From: Treponema sp.
GTDB taxonomy: Bacteria > Spirochaetota > Spirochaetia > Treponematales > Treponemataceae
Direction: 5' to 3'
DNA length: 12,926 bases
NCBI GenBank assembly: GCA_014804085.1
Contig: JAAVAM010000023.1
Span: 1-12,926, forward strand
In this document: piece by piece, positions 11,994-12,926 of the stretch
How the letters are laid out: each line of letters starts with the position of its first letter
How positions within the stretch are numbered: the stretch's first letter is position 1
The notes under the pieces: model-generated
The model's input: the letters and a program-made list of their open reading frames with translations, nothing else
Told to the model about the DNA's origin: nothing
Databases searched by the model: none
Position numbers and translations under genes: made by a program

Positions 11994-12926
11994 TTACGCC
12001 TTGAAACGCTCGTGGATAATCGCGCCGCCCTGCGTGAGCAGGCAGCCTTTCATAATATCGTCCGCAAGGTTCACTTTCAGCTCGCGCGTCTCCTTGTCAT
12101 AAAAATGCGTGAGGAACGCGGTGATGTTGCCGCTGAACATCTTTGACGCGTCATAGGGCACCTGCCGCTCAAGCAGGTCGCCGCTCATAATCGTCACACC
12201 GTTGTCGGTCACGACATCCTCAAAGAGTTTTGAGCCTTCCACGTTGCCGCCCGTCCCGCACGCCATGTCCACCACGATTGAGCCGGGTTGCATACGGTCG
12301 AGCACGTTCTTTTCGATGAGGCGCGGGGCTTTGCGCCCGAACACTTTTGCCGTCGTGATGACGATGTTCGCCTTTTCGCACACCTTCGCCTGCGCCTCTT
12401 TCTGCTTTGCGATCTGCTCAGGGGTCAGCTCCTTGGCATAGCCCTGCGCCGTCTGCCCCATCTCGCCCAGATCGATCTTGACGAAGCTCGCGCCGAGCGA
12501 GCGCACCTGCTCCTCCACCACCGGCCGCGTGTCGAACGCATCGACGCGCGCGCCGAGCCGCTTTGCCGTGGCGATTGCCTGCAAGCCCGCCACGCCCACG
12601 CCGATGATGAACACGCGCGCCGGGGTAATTGTGCCCGCCGGGGTGACCATCATCGGGAGAATCTTGGGCAGCCGCGCCGCCGCGTTCAGCACCGCCACGT
12701 AGCCCGCGAGCGATGTCTGCGACGACTGCACGTCCATTTTCTGCGCGAGCGTGGTGCGGGGAATCATCTCCAGCGAGACCGCCTGAATGCCCGCCGCCGC
12801 AAACTCGTTCAGCAAATCTTTCTCATTGAACGGGTCAAGATAACTCAGGTGCAGCGTATCTTTTTTGATGCCCGCAATGCTGTCGGGCTTCATGATACGC
12901 ACGACAATATCGCTGTCGCCGTACCC
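11994..12926 (-). CDS. pntAA: NAD(P) transhydrogenase subunit alpha, soluble NAD-binding part (alpha-1), 5' end missing
   Basis: The frame is open to the right edge, so the N-terminus lies outside the window; about 310 residues are present. It shows the alanine dehydrogenase/PntA fold: 'IPRTTLAQKMDVQSSQTSLAGYVAV', a Rossmann NAD-binding site 'FIIGVGVAGLQAIATAKRLGARVDAFDTRP', 'VITTAKVFGRKAPRLIEKN' and 'GSIVVDMACGTGGNVE'. It supplies the NAD(H)-binding domain of the transhydrogenase. It lies upstream of the alpha-2 and beta genes, separated from alpha-2 by 23 nt. The GTG at 12900-12902 is internal, because coding continues upstream of it. Confidence 0.95.
   Translation of the reverse strand, partial: GYGDSDIVVRIMKPDSIAGIKKDTLHLSYLDPFNEKDLLNEFAAAGIQAVSLEMIPRTTLAQKMDVQSSQTSLAGYVAVLNAAARLPKILPMMVTPAGTITPARVFIIGVGVAGLQAIATAKRLGARVDAFDTRPVVEEQVRSLGASFVKIDLGEMGQTAQGYAKELTPEQIAKQKEAQAKVCEKANIVITTAKVFGRKAPRLIEKNVLDRMQPGSIVVDMACGTGGNVEGSKLFEDVVTDNGVTIMSGDLLERQVPYDASKMFSGNITAFLTHFYDKETRELKVNLADDIMKGCLLTQGGAIIHERFKA

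Overview
This 12.9 kb window looks like an accessory defence and regulatory island set between two blocks of housekeeping genes. The promoters are sigma70-type (TTGACA/TATAAT-like) and most genes have strong GGAGG ribosome binding sites. The encoded tRNA lacks CCA, and base composition is moderate. An HU-like DUF4469 protein, a family I associate mainly with Bacteroidota and treponemes, occurs together with these non-Bacteroidota expression signals. I therefore favour a host-associated spirochaete (Treponema-like), but this is an inference and a clostridial relative cannot be excluded.

Layout. At the left edge is the 5' end of ilvD (minus strand, branched-chain amino acid synthesis). Next is a minus-strand cluster at about 315-2490: a Cro/CI-type repressor, an ImmA/IrrE-type metalloprotease and a DUF4469 HU-like DNA-binding protein. 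It has a well-formed promoter at 2462-2490 and a terminator after DUF4469. The repressor-protease pair resembles the ImmR/ImmA switches of integrative elements. Upstream lies a set of 23-bp tandem, partly palindromic iteron-like repeats (2552-2656).

The core at 2681-8577 is a putative restriction-modification-like system. A leaderless-looking XRE regulator (+) diverges from a minus-strand series: a SAM-binding methylase-like protein without an NPPY motif, an Eco57I-type N6-adenine methylase with NPPY, and a large protein fusing a T5orf172/GIY-YIG nuclease domain to a DEAD/DEAH-type helicase. A complete DinJ/YafQ-type toxin-antitoxin pair sits on the opposite strand between the methylase and helicase genes. 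The middle of the methylase, probably its target-recognition part, is strikingly AT-rich compared with both ends, which suggests specificity exchange.

To the right, a stand-alone HipA-like kinase gene (minus strand) is flanked by two copies of a 25-bp sequence containing a TTGACA -35 box. One copy is the promoter of tRNA-Val(CAC). The other has a 9-G homopolymer in an over-long 21-bp promoter spacer and could be phase-variable. After the tRNA and its strong terminator comes the proton-translocating transhydrogenase operon (minus strand: split alpha subunit in two genes, then beta), which runs off the right edge and returns to core metabolism.

Working picture: the methylases mark host DNA, the nuclease-helicase probably attacks unmarked DNA, and the XRE protein times expression at the divergent promoters. 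The TA pair, ImmR/ImmA-like switch and HipA-like kinase are further stress, stability or defence modules gathered in the same island.
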